Assembly: GCF_029906345.1 (NCBI RefSeq)
Contig: NZ_JARYGY010000003.1
Span: 372,001-436,000, forward strand
Source of the DNA: Aquimarina mycalae
GTDB lineage: Bacteria > Bacteroidota > Bacteroidia > Flavobacteriales > Flavobacteriaceae
Reading direction: 5' to 3'
Length of the DNA stretch: 64,000 nt
In this document: one piece after another, positions 35,896 to 44,977 of the stretch
Layout: each line of letters starts with the position of its first letter
How positions within the stretch are numbered: the stretch's first letter is position 1
Program-made: the position numbers and the translations under genes
The notes under the pieces: model-generated
Told to the model about the DNA's origin: nothing
The model's input: only the letters and a program-made list of their open reading frames with translations
Databases searched by the model: none

Positions 35896-36543
35896 ATGAA
35901 AAAAATGATACTTTTTATCGCAGCAATGTTACTAGTTGGAACAGCTGCACAAGCGGCCGATCAAAAACTGTCGGATCAAGTTGATAGGGTTACAAAACGC
36001 TATCGTTACGCACAGCCTATTGTACTTGTCGAAGGTGGTGTAACATTCTTTGTTTATCCAAATGGGGATATTGATTTTAAAACTCCTAAACGAAGAAACT
36101 ATAATCAGTGGGATTGGAATTCTAGAAATTATAATTCACCAGGACGTACAAGAGGATATAGATATAATAATCGTTATACAGTAAGATATGATTACTATGG
36201 AAGATTAAACCGTGTAGGGTTAACTACTATAGGATATAATAGATATGATCAAGTAAGAAGAATTGGATCTGTCTTAATGAGATATAATAGAAGAGGAACA
36301 CTAGCACAGGTTGGAGGATTACGTATCTATTATGGAAAGTATGGTCGTATCAAACATATTGAAGGTAATATACATTATACTGGTTGTGGTTTTTGTGGAG
36401 TCGATGGTTGTAGTGTGACACATGATCCATATTATAATTTTAATGGAAGATCAAACCAGTATGATAGAAATGAACACGATAATGATCATTACTACAAGAA
36501 CAGAAAAAGAAAAAAGAAATATAGTGATCAAGATGATGATTAA
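35896..36543 (+). CDS. secreted YxxYGR-repeat protein, paralogue of the 40194 product
   Basis: A signal peptide (to about residue 20, AQA-AD) leads into a Tyr/Arg/Asn/Gly-rich protein of 215 residues. From about residue 85 it repeats units of the type YDYYGRLNRVG, YNRYDQVRRIG, YNRRGTLAQVG, YGKYGRIKHIEG. A short Cys-rich motif GCGFCGVDGC follows, and a very charged Lys/Asp tail ends the protein. I know no function; the repeats suggest an extracytoplasmic beta structure. It shares its promoter type, N-terminal region and end-of-transcript motif with the 429-residue protein at 40194. Confidence 0.85.
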   Translation: MKKMILFIAAMLLVGTAAQAADQKLSDQVDRVTKRYRYAQPIVLVEGGVTFFVYPNGDIDFKTPKRRNYNQWDWNSRNYNSPGRTRGYRYNNRYTVRYDYYGRLNRVGLTTIGYNRYDQVRRIGSVLMRYNRRGTLAQVGGLRIYYGKYGRIKHIEGNIHYTGCGFCGVDGCSVTHDPYYNFNGRSNQYDRNEHDNDHYYKNRKRKKKYSDQDDD

Positions 36544-36553
36544 TATAAATTAG

Positions 36554-36605
36554 TTGGTTAGTTGTTAGAAGCCCTGTTACCTCTTTGGTAACGGGGCTTC
36601 TTTTT
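36554..36605 (+). terminator. terminator with upstream TTGGTTAGTTG motif
   Basis: TTGGTTAGTTG (36554-36564) is followed directly by a 14 bp stem GAAGCCCTGTTACC / GGTAACGGGGCTTC (36568-36600, one G-U pair) and a T run. The same 11 bases precede the terminator of the paralogue at 41516. Confidence 0.85.
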
Positions 36606-36684
36606 AACTAAAAATGTTAACCTTTCTTCTGGACACGACTATTATTTTATATTTATATCAACAATATAAAATTAGATTATACAG

Positions 36685-37782
36685 ATGAAATTTTACAAAT
36701 CCATACTTCTTCTATTTTTTACTTTAATAATCTCTGAGAGTGTTGCCCAAAAAATGGAATTTGAAGATTACGATCCTCCTTCTACACTAGTAGTTCCTGA
36801 AACAATTATTAAAAAAGCTAAGTTTCCTTTTATTGATGTTCATAATCATCAATTCAGAATGCCTACACAAGACCTTAGTGAAGTTGTAACAGAAATGGAT
36901 AAACTTAATATGGCGGTAATGGTTAATTTATCTGGTCGAGGAAGAGGTTCCGACGAACACCTTCAAGGTGCATTGAAAAATGTAAAAACCAATCAACCAA
37001 ATCGTTTTATTGTTTTTACAAATATTAGATTAGAAGGAATCGATGATCCAGATTGGACGACAAAAACGGTTACTCAAATTGAAAAAGATGTTGCTCTTGG
37101 CGCAAACGGGTTGAAAATATACAAAAGCCAAGGAATGGATAGTAAAGATAATCAAGGCAATAGAATAAAGATTGATGATCCGCGTATTGGACCTGTTTGG
37201 GAAAAATGTGGAGAACTAGGAATACCTGTATTAATTCACGCAGCTGATCCAAAACCTTTCTGGGATGCTCACGACAATCAAAATGAACGTTGGTTAGAAT
37301 TAAAATTACGTTCGCGACGAAAAAGAGATGCTGATGTAACGGGCTCTTGGGAAACGATTATAAAAGAACAACATAACATTTTTAGAAAACATAAAAACAC
37401 CAAATTCATTAATGCACATTTGGGATGGTACGGAAATAACCTTGCAAAACTAGGACAATTATTAGACGAAATGCCAAATATGTATACAGAAATTGGAGCC
37501 GTAATCGCAGAATTAGGACGACAGCCACGAAATGCAAAAGCTTTCCTTACAAAATATCAGGATAGAGTAATGTTTGGAAAGGATTCCTGGAAGCCTAAAG
37601 AATATTACACCTATTTTAGGGTACTAGAATCCAATGATGAGTATTTCCCCTATTATAAAAGATATCATGCATTCTGGAAAATGTATGGATTGGATCTGGA
37701 CGATGAAGTTTTAAAAAAAATATATTATAAAAATGCATTGAAAGTAGTGCCTAATATAGATGCTAGTTTATTTCCAAAATAA
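36685..37782 (+). CDS. exported amidohydrolase-2 family protein
   Basis: This 365-residue protein has a signal peptide (to about residue 21, SVAQ) and a metal-dependent TIM-barrel fold. The motif FIDVHNHQFRM (about 48-58) supplies the first metal His pair. PVLIHAADPKPFWD, INAHLGW and MFGKDSW supply later ligands. The family hydrolyses or decarboxylates small carboxylates. Export to the periplasm is unusual for that reaction class but is seen in Bacteroidota. It is monocistronic, ending before a perfect 34 bp palindrome. Confidence 0.85.
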   Translation: MKFYKSILLLFFTLIISESVAQKMEFEDYDPPSTLVVPETIIKKAKFPFIDVHNHQFRMPTQDLSEVVTEMDKLNMAVMVNLSGRGRGSDEHLQGALKNVKTNQPNRFIVFTNIRLEGIDDPDWTTKTVTQIEKDVALGANGLKIYKSQGMDSKDNQGNRIKIDDPRIGPVWEKCGELGIPVLIHAADPKPFWDAHDNQNERWLELKLRSRRKRDADVTGSWETIIKEQHNIFRKHKNTKFINAHLGWYGNNLAKLGQLLDEMPNMYTEIGAVIAELGRQPRNAKAFLTKYQDRVMFGKDSWKPKEYYTYFRVLESNDEYFPYYKRYHAFWKMYGLDLDDEVLKKIYYKNALKVVPNIDASLFPK

Positions 37783-37791
37783 CTTATATAA

Positions 37792-37825
37792 ATACAGAGA
37801 GTATTTTTAAAAATACTCTCTGTAT
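37792..37825. terminator. perfect 34 bp palindrome, bidirectional terminator
   Basis: ATACAGAGAGTATTTTT at 37792-37808 is followed without a gap by its exact reverse complement to 37825. It sits between the convergent amidohydrolase and LRR genes. Confidence 0.8.
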
Positions 37826-37841
37826 ATTATTTTTAATCGTC

Positions 37842-39941
37842 CTATTGTATAATAATAGTTTGGGATACTTTTTCAAACCCATATCCAGAAGTTAGTATAT
37901 ATTGCCCTGCAGATAATCCTTCAGAGCTTAACTGAACAGTATTACGACCCACTTTTCCTGGGTGATCGAATTCTCTTACCTTCTTACCATTAATAGTATA
38001 TAACACAATTTTTATCAATTCTGAATCTTTCAAAATAATATCACTAAAGATTGGTTTTCCTCTTTGAATTGGATTTGGATAGGTAGTTATACCATTTATA
38101 TTTCCAAATCCTTTATTAAAGGTATTGTCATTAATCGATGCTCTAGCCGAAACCGAAACAAAAACTGGATCACTATAAATTACTAATCCAGGAACGGCAG
38201 CATTCCGTACTTCACAAGAATAGGTGTCACTTGTTGAAACTGCAAATGAAGATGTATTCGGTCCTGAAGGATTCCAAGTATAATCCATTCCTCCTCCTAC
38301 ATTTACTGAAATCGTATTTCCAGATACAGTTGTTGCCACATTACGTTGTCTATTATACGAAAAACTAAAGGTTCCTAGAATACTACTATATGGTAATAAA
38401 TCATCAAAATGTAAATTATTATTTCGTACGTGTAAATGACTTAAAGTTCGACCTGAACCAGTAACATTAGAAGGTAACATCAAGTCTTCAAAAAAATTGT
38501 TTTCAGCATTACACAAAACAATTTTTGGCATCATTGAGATATCAAGCGTGCCTCCTATCTGATTATCTTTTATAATAAAATATAACATTTCATCATAAGT
38601 TCCTGACATTATTAATTGACTTAATCCCAACCCTTGCACTCTAAAATCCAGTAGTTTTCTCATACTAGAGATATCCATAGTTCTTCCTGGAGTAACAGGA
38701 TTGTTGTAAAAATAAAACCTACCTAATTCTGGGTGTGATCCTAATTTAAAATCTGTGAATTGATTATTAAATGCATAACATAATCTAAGATTTGGCATCA
38801 TAGAAATATCGAGTGTACCTCCTATTTGATTATCCCTTATAATAAAATACAACATCTCATCATAAGTTCCAGACATAATCAATTGACTCAACTCTAATCC
38901 TTGTATTCTAAAATCCAATAGTTTTCTCATACCAGAAATATCCATAGTTCTTCCTGGAGTAATTGGATTGTTATAAAAATAAAACCTGCTTAACTCAGCG
39001 CCAGTACCTAGGCTAAAATTGGTAAATTGATTATTATGAGCATAACACAATCTCAAATTAGGCATTCTTGAAATATCCAAGGTTCCAGAAATTTGATTAT
39101 CTCTAATAATGAAATATAAAAGATTATTATAAGTACCTGTTGTTATTATATCTGCTAAATTCAAACTCGCTGCTCTAAAATCAATCAACTGAGTCATTCT
39201 AGAAATATCAATCGTTTTACCTGGCGTAAAAGGATTATTTTGGATATGTACTCGTTGTAATACATCGTTATTCCCAAATCTTATATCGGTTAAATCATTA
39301 TTTGATGTATGTAAATCAAGTAACGATGGCATTGCAGTGATATCTAAAATACCAGAAATATCATTATCTCTTATACTTAACCTTTTTAACTCTGTTAGGT
39401 TTCGAAAAGAAGCTGGAATTGTACCTGATATATTATTACCAGATAAACGAAGTTCTGTTACTCTACAATTTTCAACTTTAACTCCTTTCCAAGTCTCTAT
39501 TGGACCAGCCAACCAATTCGTACTATCGATCCAGGAAGGACCATTGGTACTATTGTAAAAATCGATCAAAGCCTGACGATCTCTATCATAATCACTGATA
39601 CTAGAAGAAAAAATCCCTAAACTTACCGAATTTAAAAGCGAGGTACTATCTACAATTACATTATAATCTCCAATATCAGAACTGCTAAAATTGTGTACGG
39701 TCAATGAAGAAGAAGTAGCTCCACTAATGTGAACTCCATTCAAAGTCCATTGATATGTGGTTCCCGATATGGGTGATGTTAAAGTTGTTGAAGTACCTTC
39801 TACAATGGTAATATTTGAAAAAGCCTCTGCTTGAACCGAAATATTTGGTTGTCCTACAGTACATTGCCCAAAAGTCACATCTCCTAGTATCCCTATAAAT
39901 AAGGTCATGATGCTTGTTAGTTTTAAGAAATAAGATTTCAT
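37842..39941 (-). CDS. surface leucine-rich-repeat protein with Ig-like domain and T9SS sorting tail
   Basis: This 699-residue protein starts with a signal peptide. A Cys-containing Ig-like segment follows (about 35-110, TYQWTLNGVHISGATSSSL). LRRs begin with DRQALIDFYNSTNGPSW, the usual cap of plant-type bacterial LRRs. Three long near-identical repeats of 89 residues, ending in DNQIGGTLDISMMP-like units, fill about 200-470. The C terminus is a type A T9SS sorting domain (YPNPIQRGKP ... GQYILTSGY ... IIIQ). It is therefore exported by the gliding/type IX machinery and probably cell-surface bound. LRRs suggest protein or glycan adhesion (inference). Confidence 0.92.
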   Translation of the reverse strand: MKSYFLKLTSIMTLFIGILGDVTFGQCTVGQPNISVQAEAFSNITIVEGTSTTLTSPISGTTYQWTLNGVHISGATSSSLTVHNFSSSDIGDYNVIVDSTSLLNSVSLGIFSSSISDYDRDRQALIDFYNSTNGPSWIDSTNWLAGPIETWKGVKVENCRVTELRLSGNNISGTIPASFRNLTELKRLSIRDNDISGILDITAMPSLLDLHTSNNDLTDIRFGNNDVLQRVHIQNNPFTPGKTIDISRMTQLIDFRAASLNLADIITTGTYNNLLYFIIRDNQISGTLDISRMPNLRLCYAHNNQFTNFSLGTGAELSRFYFYNNPITPGRTMDISGMRKLLDFRIQGLELSQLIMSGTYDEMLYFIIRDNQIGGTLDISMMPNLRLCYAFNNQFTDFKLGSHPELGRFYFYNNPVTPGRTMDISSMRKLLDFRVQGLGLSQLIMSGTYDEMLYFIIKDNQIGGTLDISMMPKIVLCNAENNFFEDLMLPSNVTGSGRTLSHLHVRNNNLHFDDLLPYSSILGTFSFSYNRQRNVATTVSGNTISVNVGGGMDYTWNPSGPNTSSFAVSTSDTYSCEVRNAAVPGLVIYSDPVFVSVSARASINDNTFNKGFGNINGITTYPNPIQRGKPIFSDIILKDSELIKIVLYTINGKKVREFDHPGKVGRNTVQLSSEGLSAGQYILTSGYGFEKVSQTIIIQ
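38540..39340 (-). repeat. three tandem 267 bp repeats inside the LRR gene
   Basis: Matching positions at 38551, 38818 and 39085 show a period of 267 bp (89 codons). The two left-hand copies are very similar at DNA level over about 170 bp, while the third is more diverged. This points to recent duplication within the gene and makes it prone to gain or loss of units. Confidence 0.8.
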
Positions 39942-40121
39942 GTTTTTTTGTTTTAAGATGATTTAATACTTTTTTGTGGACATTTCCTTCCTAAGGTTAA
40001 CATTTACCACAAACAAAAAACAACAACATACTTATTATCAATAATTTACAATCTAAAAATACATTAACAACACTTATTTAAATACGTTAAAAACTCTACT
40101 TTTTATTCCAAAATTAATTTT

Positions 40122-40138
40122 TGGCACACTGCTTGATA
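40122..40138 (+). promoter_or_regulatory. sigma-54-type promoter (TGGCAC-N5-TTGATA)
   Basis: TGGCAC at 40122-40127, five bases, then TTGATA. The -24 element is exact; the -12 element has GA in place of GC, as at 20935. The ATG is 56 bp downstream. Confidence 0.6.
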
Positions 40139-40193
40139 CTATTAAAACGAGTGATAAAAACTAATTTTTACCACTTTTTTAAAATCACAGATT

Positions 40194-41483
40194 ATGAAAA
40201 ATATTGTTTTACTTTTTACTGGCTTATTATTAGCATCTTTTACTGCAAACGCATTAGATACTAATTCAGAAACCGTTTCTAGATATTATAATTATGGAAA
40301 GTCTTTCATCTTTAGTGAAAATGGAGTTGAGTTCTCTGTATATGCTGATGGCCAATTTGACTTTTATGTAAACAGACCTAGAGGAGGCGTAAGCGTAAAT
40401 ATTAATAAACCTGGAGTAAACATAAGTTTCAATTCTGGATATGATTATGATTCATATGTACAATACGATGATTATGGAGCTGTAGTACAGGTAGAAAATG
40501 TTCCTGTTTTTTATGACTATTATGGTAGAATTAGTCAAGCAGGTGATGTATATATTAACTATAATCGTTTTGGTAGAGTTTCTCGAGTAGGCGGATTATA
40601 TGTTAACTATAACACGTATGGAGATTTTATAAACTGTACGGGATATATCAATAGTTTTAACAGGTATTATACATACAGACCATTTCACGCATTTTTCACT
40701 GTTCCTTTAGCAACTAGATGTATTGTGTTTAATAGACCATACAGAAGATATTATACGCCATACAGATGTTCTTATACCGTATACAGAAACAACTATTTTA
40801 ACGGTTATTATGCTAAACCATACAGAAGCCGTAACTATTACAGGCCACATAATAGAATTACTAGTTACCATAGAGGTTCAAGAACTAGTAGAGCCAGAAG
40901 CTTAGACTATAGAAGTCGTGATAGAAGAACTGCAATGTATACTAGAAATGATCGTAATTATAATACTGTAAATCGTAGTAGATCAAATACTGTAAACAGA
41001 ACAAGGTCCAGATCTAATGATAATGTATCAAGAAATATTACTAGGAATCGTACAGTTACTCCTAATTCTAGAACAAGAACAGTAACTAGAAGTACTAGGT
41101 CTAACAATCAAGTACGTGCTAACAATGGAAATAGAGTACAATCAAATTCTAGAAGTACACAAAATAGAAATCGTGTACAAACTACTCAAAGAAGTAGAAA
41201 TACAATCGCTAATCGTTCTTCTAGAAACAAAGATAAAGTAAGAACTCCTAGAAGTTCAAGAAATCAAAGATCTGTGAACAGATCAAGTTCTGCACAGAGA
41301 TCACAAAAGGTTACTAGAAGCAATCGTTCTCGAAATGTAACAAAACCTGCTAATAACCGTCGTTATACTAGTAAAGGAACAAACAGTTCAAGATCAAAAG
41401 CACAAAAGCAAAGAAGCAATTCTTCTAACAGAAAATCGAGATCAAATAATTCTAGATCTCGTACTGCAAGAAGTAGAAGCTAA
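40194..41483 (+). CDS. secreted YxxYGR-repeat protein with long Arg/Ser/Asn-rich tail
   Basis: A signal peptide (to about residue 20, ANA) is followed by an N-terminal region like that of the 35896 product (IFSENGVEFSVYADGQFDFYV against VLVEGGVTFFVYPNGDIDF). Repeats YDYYGRISQAG, YNRFGRVSRVG and YNTYG lie at about 107-143. From about residue 212 to 429 the protein is almost only Arg, Ser, Asn and Thr with many RS and SR dipeptides, strongly basic and surely disordered. Such a tail could bind acidic polysaccharide, DNA or the cell surface (inference). Function is unknown. Confidence 0.85.
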   Translation: MKNIVLLFTGLLLASFTANALDTNSETVSRYYNYGKSFIFSENGVEFSVYADGQFDFYVNRPRGGVSVNINKPGVNISFNSGYDYDSYVQYDDYGAVVQVENVPVFYDYYGRISQAGDVYINYNRFGRVSRVGGLYVNYNTYGDFINCTGYINSFNRYYTYRPFHAFFTVPLATRCIVFNRPYRRYYTPYRCSYTVYRNNYFNGYYAKPYRSRNYYRPHNRITSYHRGSRTSRARSLDYRSRDRRTAMYTRNDRNYNTVNRSRSNTVNRTRSRSNDNVSRNITRNRTVTPNSRTRTVTRSTRSNNQVRANNGNRVQSNSRSTQNRNRVQTTQRSRNTIANRSSRNKDKVRTPRSSRNQRSVNRSSSAQRSQKVTRSNRSRNVTKPANNRRYTSKGTNSSRSKAQKQRSNSSNRKSRSNNSRSRTARSRS

Positions 41484-41515
41484 AATGAACAATATATAAG
41501 AATTTATTTTTTTGG

Positions 41516-41577
41516 TTGGTTAGTTGGAAAATCCCCCAGAGTAGTATGCTTAGGCACCTCGGGGGATTTTCTTTTTT
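41516..41577 (+). terminator. terminator with upstream TTGGTTAGTTG motif
   Basis: TTGGTTAGTTG at 41516-41526 is followed by the stem GAAAATCCCCC / GGGGGATTTTC (41527-41571) around a 23-base loop and a run of seven Ts. It mirrors the arrangement after the paralogue at 36554. Confidence 0.85.
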
Positions 41578-41660
41578 TATTGCCTATAGACACTATATAA
41601 CTACTTACTAAATAACTATCTTTATTCTCATTAAACCTCTTTGCCACGATTAAGAACAAT

Positions 41661-42197
41661 ATGGGAAAAAAATTAAAAGCATTAAATAAAGATCTAGTTG
41701 AATTCATAAAAACTCAAAAACTTTTTTTTGTTGGAACTGCTGCACATGAAGGGCGAGTTAACATTTCTCCAAAAGGAATGGATACCTTTAGAATTCTTAA
41801 TCACAAAAAGATCATCTGGTTAAATCTTACAGGAAGTGGAAATGAAACAGCCGCACACTTATTAAAAAATAACAGAATGACGATTCTGTTTTGCGCTTTT
41901 GAAGGAAAACCTATGATTTTAAGATTATATGGTGAAGCCAAAATATTTCATAAAAGAGATCAAAAATATGATGAATATATTTCTCTTTTCCCAAAAACTC
42001 CTGGATCCAGACAAATCATAGAAATGCATATTGACTTGGTACAAACTTCTTGCGGATATGCAGTGCCTTTTATGGATTTTAAAGAAGAAAGAACACAATT
42101 AAAATCTTGGGCAGAAAAACAAGGAAAAGATCGAATTGAACAGTATTGGAAAGAAAAAAATGCGAAAAGTATCGATGGTTTTGAAACGAATATTTAA
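41661..42197 (+). CDS. pyridoxamine 5'-phosphate oxidase-family FMN-binding protein
   Basis: This 178-residue protein has the split-barrel start FVGTAAHEGRVNISPKGMDTFRIL and IWLNLTGSGNETAAHLLKNNRMTILFCAFEG, which form the FMN and dimer interface in this family. It is cytoplasmic. Members bind FMN or F420 and reduce varied substrates; true PdxH function is unlikely given the sequence. It is convergent with the flippase gene, the stops being 13 bp apart. Confidence 0.88.
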   Translation: MGKKLKALNKDLVEFIKTQKLFFVGTAAHEGRVNISPKGMDTFRILNHKKIIWLNLTGSGNETAAHLLKNNRMTILFCAFEGKPMILRLYGEAKIFHKRDQKYDEYISLFPKTPGSRQIIEMHIDLVQTSCGYAVPFMDFKEERTQLKSWAEKQGKDRIEQYWKEKNAKSIDGFETNI

Positions 42198-42210
42198 TCT
42201 ATAAAATAGA

Positions 42211-43668
42211 CTATCCAATTTTAAATACTTTTTTGATAACAGTATTAATATCAGAAGATATGTTAAGAATAAATAGGACACTTATATAGCCTAGTCCAAT
42301 AAGTATACTTTTCATTCCTATATTTACTAATGGGTTAAACTGAAAATTCCAAAAATAAAACCCAAATACGAATACTACGATCAGTACAAAAGTTACCCAT
42401 GTTTTTTGTGAAAATGGATTCATTTTAAACTTAGTATATACAATCCATAATTTCAATAAATTATAACAGAATACAGCACCAAACGTAGCTATAGCTGCAC
42501 CCGTAACTCCAAATATCGGTATACAGATCAAATTAAGAATAAAAGCAAGGATCGCCATTCCTATTCCTATATATAGAATTAATCTATAGTAATCCGAATT
42601 AAATAATATCGAGTTATTGTTTCCCAAAAGGTTATCAAATAACTTTGTTATACCTATCAAAAGCACCACCCAAATAAACAATTCATATTCATCTGGAATC
42701 AACTCAAAAAGTTGATGCACATTACATAAAATAAGAATGAATATTAACCCACTAATGGCAAAAAGATTTAAAGAACTTTTTTTATATAATTCATGTAATT
42801 GCTTAAAACCCTTTTCGTTAATCAATTTAGCAGTTAATGGATAGGTAATTTGATGCATTGCGCGAGATGGGATAATAATAACGCTAGCGATATACGCACA
42901 GATACCATATTTAGCAACATTTTCTATTGGCAAATACCGTTCTATCATCGTTTTATCCAAGTCGATCAATAAAGTAGCAACAGAGCCCGCTAATAATATT
43001 AGAATAGAATATTTAAAAACAGAAACATAGTTGTTAGGTAATGAAAAACTAATCTTAAACTCATGTAGATTAAACGCATATAACATCATAATTATCAACC
43101 TTAGCACATAAACCCCAACAAGGGCATATATAAACTGTTCTATGGTAATTATTTTATAATAAACAAGTACTAAAAGAATCATTAAACCTATCCTAACGAA
43201 TAACTCTTTTATAATATTTCCATATACACTTTTCAATTTTACTTTGGACCAAGCAAAAAATATTTCGAAATAAGACAAGGCAATTACTAATACATAAATA
43301 GTCCATACATAAGGTTGTACTATAGTATTCTCTTCACTAAAAAAATCTAGAATGTATTGATATAAGATAGCACCAATTGCTCCTATAAATAAGGCAATGC
43401 ATAATGGCAAGATGAGCATTAAGCTCAAAAATCTGTTTTGCTGGCTTTTATCTGTATATGAGGAATAAAACTTTATTATCGTATTATGCGCTCCAAAAGC
43501 CATCAAAGGCCAAATCAAATTAGATGCAGAAAGCAAATAAGCGACCAATCCGTAATATTCTTCTTCTAAAAATTTAGTAAATAAAAACAAGGTGTTAATC
43601 CCTCCAATCCCAAACCCTAATAAGGTTATAATTGTATTTTTTATGGATTGATTAACTACTACTCCCAT
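42211..43668 (-). CDS. polysaccharide flippase (Wzx/MATE-like, oligosaccharide transporter)
   Basis: This 485-residue protein has about 12-14 membrane helices and an N-terminal start, MGVVVNQSIKNTIITLLGFGIGGINTLFLF, characteristic of PST-family flippases that turn lipid-linked glycans across the inner membrane. It is the last gene of a four-gene operon (DUF4834, YfhO, glycosyltransferase, flippase) with gaps of 6-25 bp. It is probably part of surface glycan or glycolipid export (inference from family and position). Confidence 0.88.
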   Translation of the reverse strand: MGVVVNQSIKNTIITLLGFGIGGINTLFLFTKFLEEEYYGLVAYLLSASNLIWPLMAFGAHNTIIKFYSSYTDKSQQNRFLSLMLILPLCIALFIGAIGAILYQYILDFFSEENTIVQPYVWTIYVLVIALSYFEIFFAWSKVKLKSVYGNIIKELFVRIGLMILLVLVYYKIITIEQFIYALVGVYVLRLIIMMLYAFNLHEFKISFSLPNNYVSVFKYSILILLAGSVATLLIDLDKTMIERYLPIENVAKYGICAYIASVIIIPSRAMHQITYPLTAKLINEKGFKQLHELYKKSSLNLFAISGLIFILILCNVHQLFELIPDEYELFIWVVLLIGITKLFDNLLGNNNSILFNSDYYRLILYIGIGMAILAFILNLICIPIFGVTGAAIATFGAVFCYNLLKLWIVYTKFKMNPFSQKTWVTFVLIVVFVFGFYFWNFQFNPLVNIGMKSILIGLGYISVLFILNISSDINTVIKKVFKIG

Positions 43669-43684
43669 TATTTATAAAAAAGGT

Positions 43685-44971
43685 TTATTTCTTCAAGTTT
43701 TTTAATACTATAGACATTTCTTTAGTAAGCGCTCTCCTACTGTACTTTTCAATCCCTAAGGTTTCTGCAATTAATTTTCCTTTTTGAAATTTTTCAAAGT
43801 ACGTAATTATCGTTTTTTTTATCTCCAGATATTCATGGTATTCAAAAAAACTCCCAGAATTCGTTTCTTCTATTAATTTCGAAATATCTGCATCCTTAGG
43901 GCCAATAGCTAAAATAGGTCTTTTAGAAACCATATACTCAAATAACTTACCTGGTATAATACATTTTGTTTCATCACTATCAATTTCTATCAATAGCAAA
44001 ACCTGTGAACTACGCTGAAGCCGAATCGCTTCTTTATGAGACACATATCCATTGACCTTTACATAATCAGACAATCCATATTCTTTTATAGAAGATAACA
44101 CATCATCACTTACCGCTCCAACTAATTGCAGTCTAAAAGAATTTGCGAAGTCCAAATTTTCTTGACATAAGTCGTACAATGCTTTCCATAATTGTTTAGG
44201 ATTTCTTCCAGATAATAAAGATCCAATATGAGAAATTGTAAATTTGGTATCTAATGTTTTTTCAGAAACAATTTCTGTATCATATCCATTGGTAATTACT
44301 GAGATAGGTTTATTTGTAATCTGCTGAAACTCATTTTTGGTAGTAAAACTAGTTACAGTAAGATGATCCGTTGCAATTAGTACTTGCTTTTCAAAAGTCT
44401 TATGTTTCGCTTTTGAGCGCTTCGTGAGTTTTAATTTATGATGATATCCTATGGTTGTCCAAGGGTCTCTAAAATCTGCAACCCAATTGATATTTAAGGT
44501 TTTCTTTAATTTTTTTCCTATCAAGTGAACACTATGTGGTGGACCAGTAGTAATAACCGTCTCAATACCTTCTTCAGAAATATATTTACTTAAAAATTTC
44601 ACCGATGGTTTAATCCAAAATTTACGAGCATCTGGAATGAAAAAATTTCCTCTGATAAACAATAAAAGTCTTTGTACAAAAGATTGTTTCTCTTTTTGGG
44701 TAATAATACCTTTACTAATAGTTTTGGATGTTTTCTTAGAAAAAATCTCTGCAAAACGATACGGTTCAAAAATAGGGTGCTTAAGTATAACTGTTCCTTC
44801 GGGAATTTCAGAAAACAACGAATCATCTTCTAAAGGATACGTTGGGTTTTCTGGAATATAAACAATAGGTTCTATTCCGAATTCTTTAAAATATTTCACA
44901 AACTTAAGCCATCGCTGAACTCCAGGACCACCAGCTGGAGGCCAATAATATGTAATGAGTAATATCTTCAA
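43685..44971 (-). CDS. family 4-type glycosyltransferase
   Basis: This 428-residue enzyme has the GT4 N-terminal motif YYWPPAGGPGVQRWLKFVKYF (about 7-27). The C-terminal donor-site region has GSLLSGRNPKQLW and an acidic ECxxP-like segment, CIIPGKLFEYMVSKRPILAIG. It is cytoplasmic and presumably membrane-peripheral. It lies 6 bp after yfhO and 16 bp before the flippase, which fits building of a lipid-linked glycan. Donor sugar is unknown. Confidence 0.9.
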   Translation of the reverse strand: MKILLITYYWPPAGGPGVQRWLKFVKYFKEFGIEPIVYIPENPTYPLEDDSLFSEIPEGTVILKHPIFEPYRFAEIFSKKTSKTISKGIITQKEKQSFVQRLLLFIRGNFFIPDARKFWIKPSVKFLSKYISEEGIETVITTGPPHSVHLIGKKLKKTLNINWVADFRDPWTTIGYHHKLKLTKRSKAKHKTFEKQVLIATDHLTVTSFTTKNEFQQITNKPISVITNGYDTEIVSEKTLDTKFTISHIGSLLSGRNPKQLWKALYDLCQENLDFANSFRLQLVGAVSDDVLSSIKEYGLSDYVKVNGYVSHKEAIRLQRSSQVLLLIEIDSDETKCIIPGKLFEYMVSKRPILAIGPKDADISKLIEETNSGSFFEYHEYLEIKKTIITYFEKFQKGKLIAETLGIEKYSRRALTKEMSIVLKNLKK

Positions 44972-44977
44972 AATTTC

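Noticed and set aside
39973..40013. Inverted repeat TTTGTGG...CCACAAA upstream of the 40122 promoter as an enhancer site
   Set aside because: Arms are 27 bp apart, and I found no matching copy before the other two sigma-54-type promoters.
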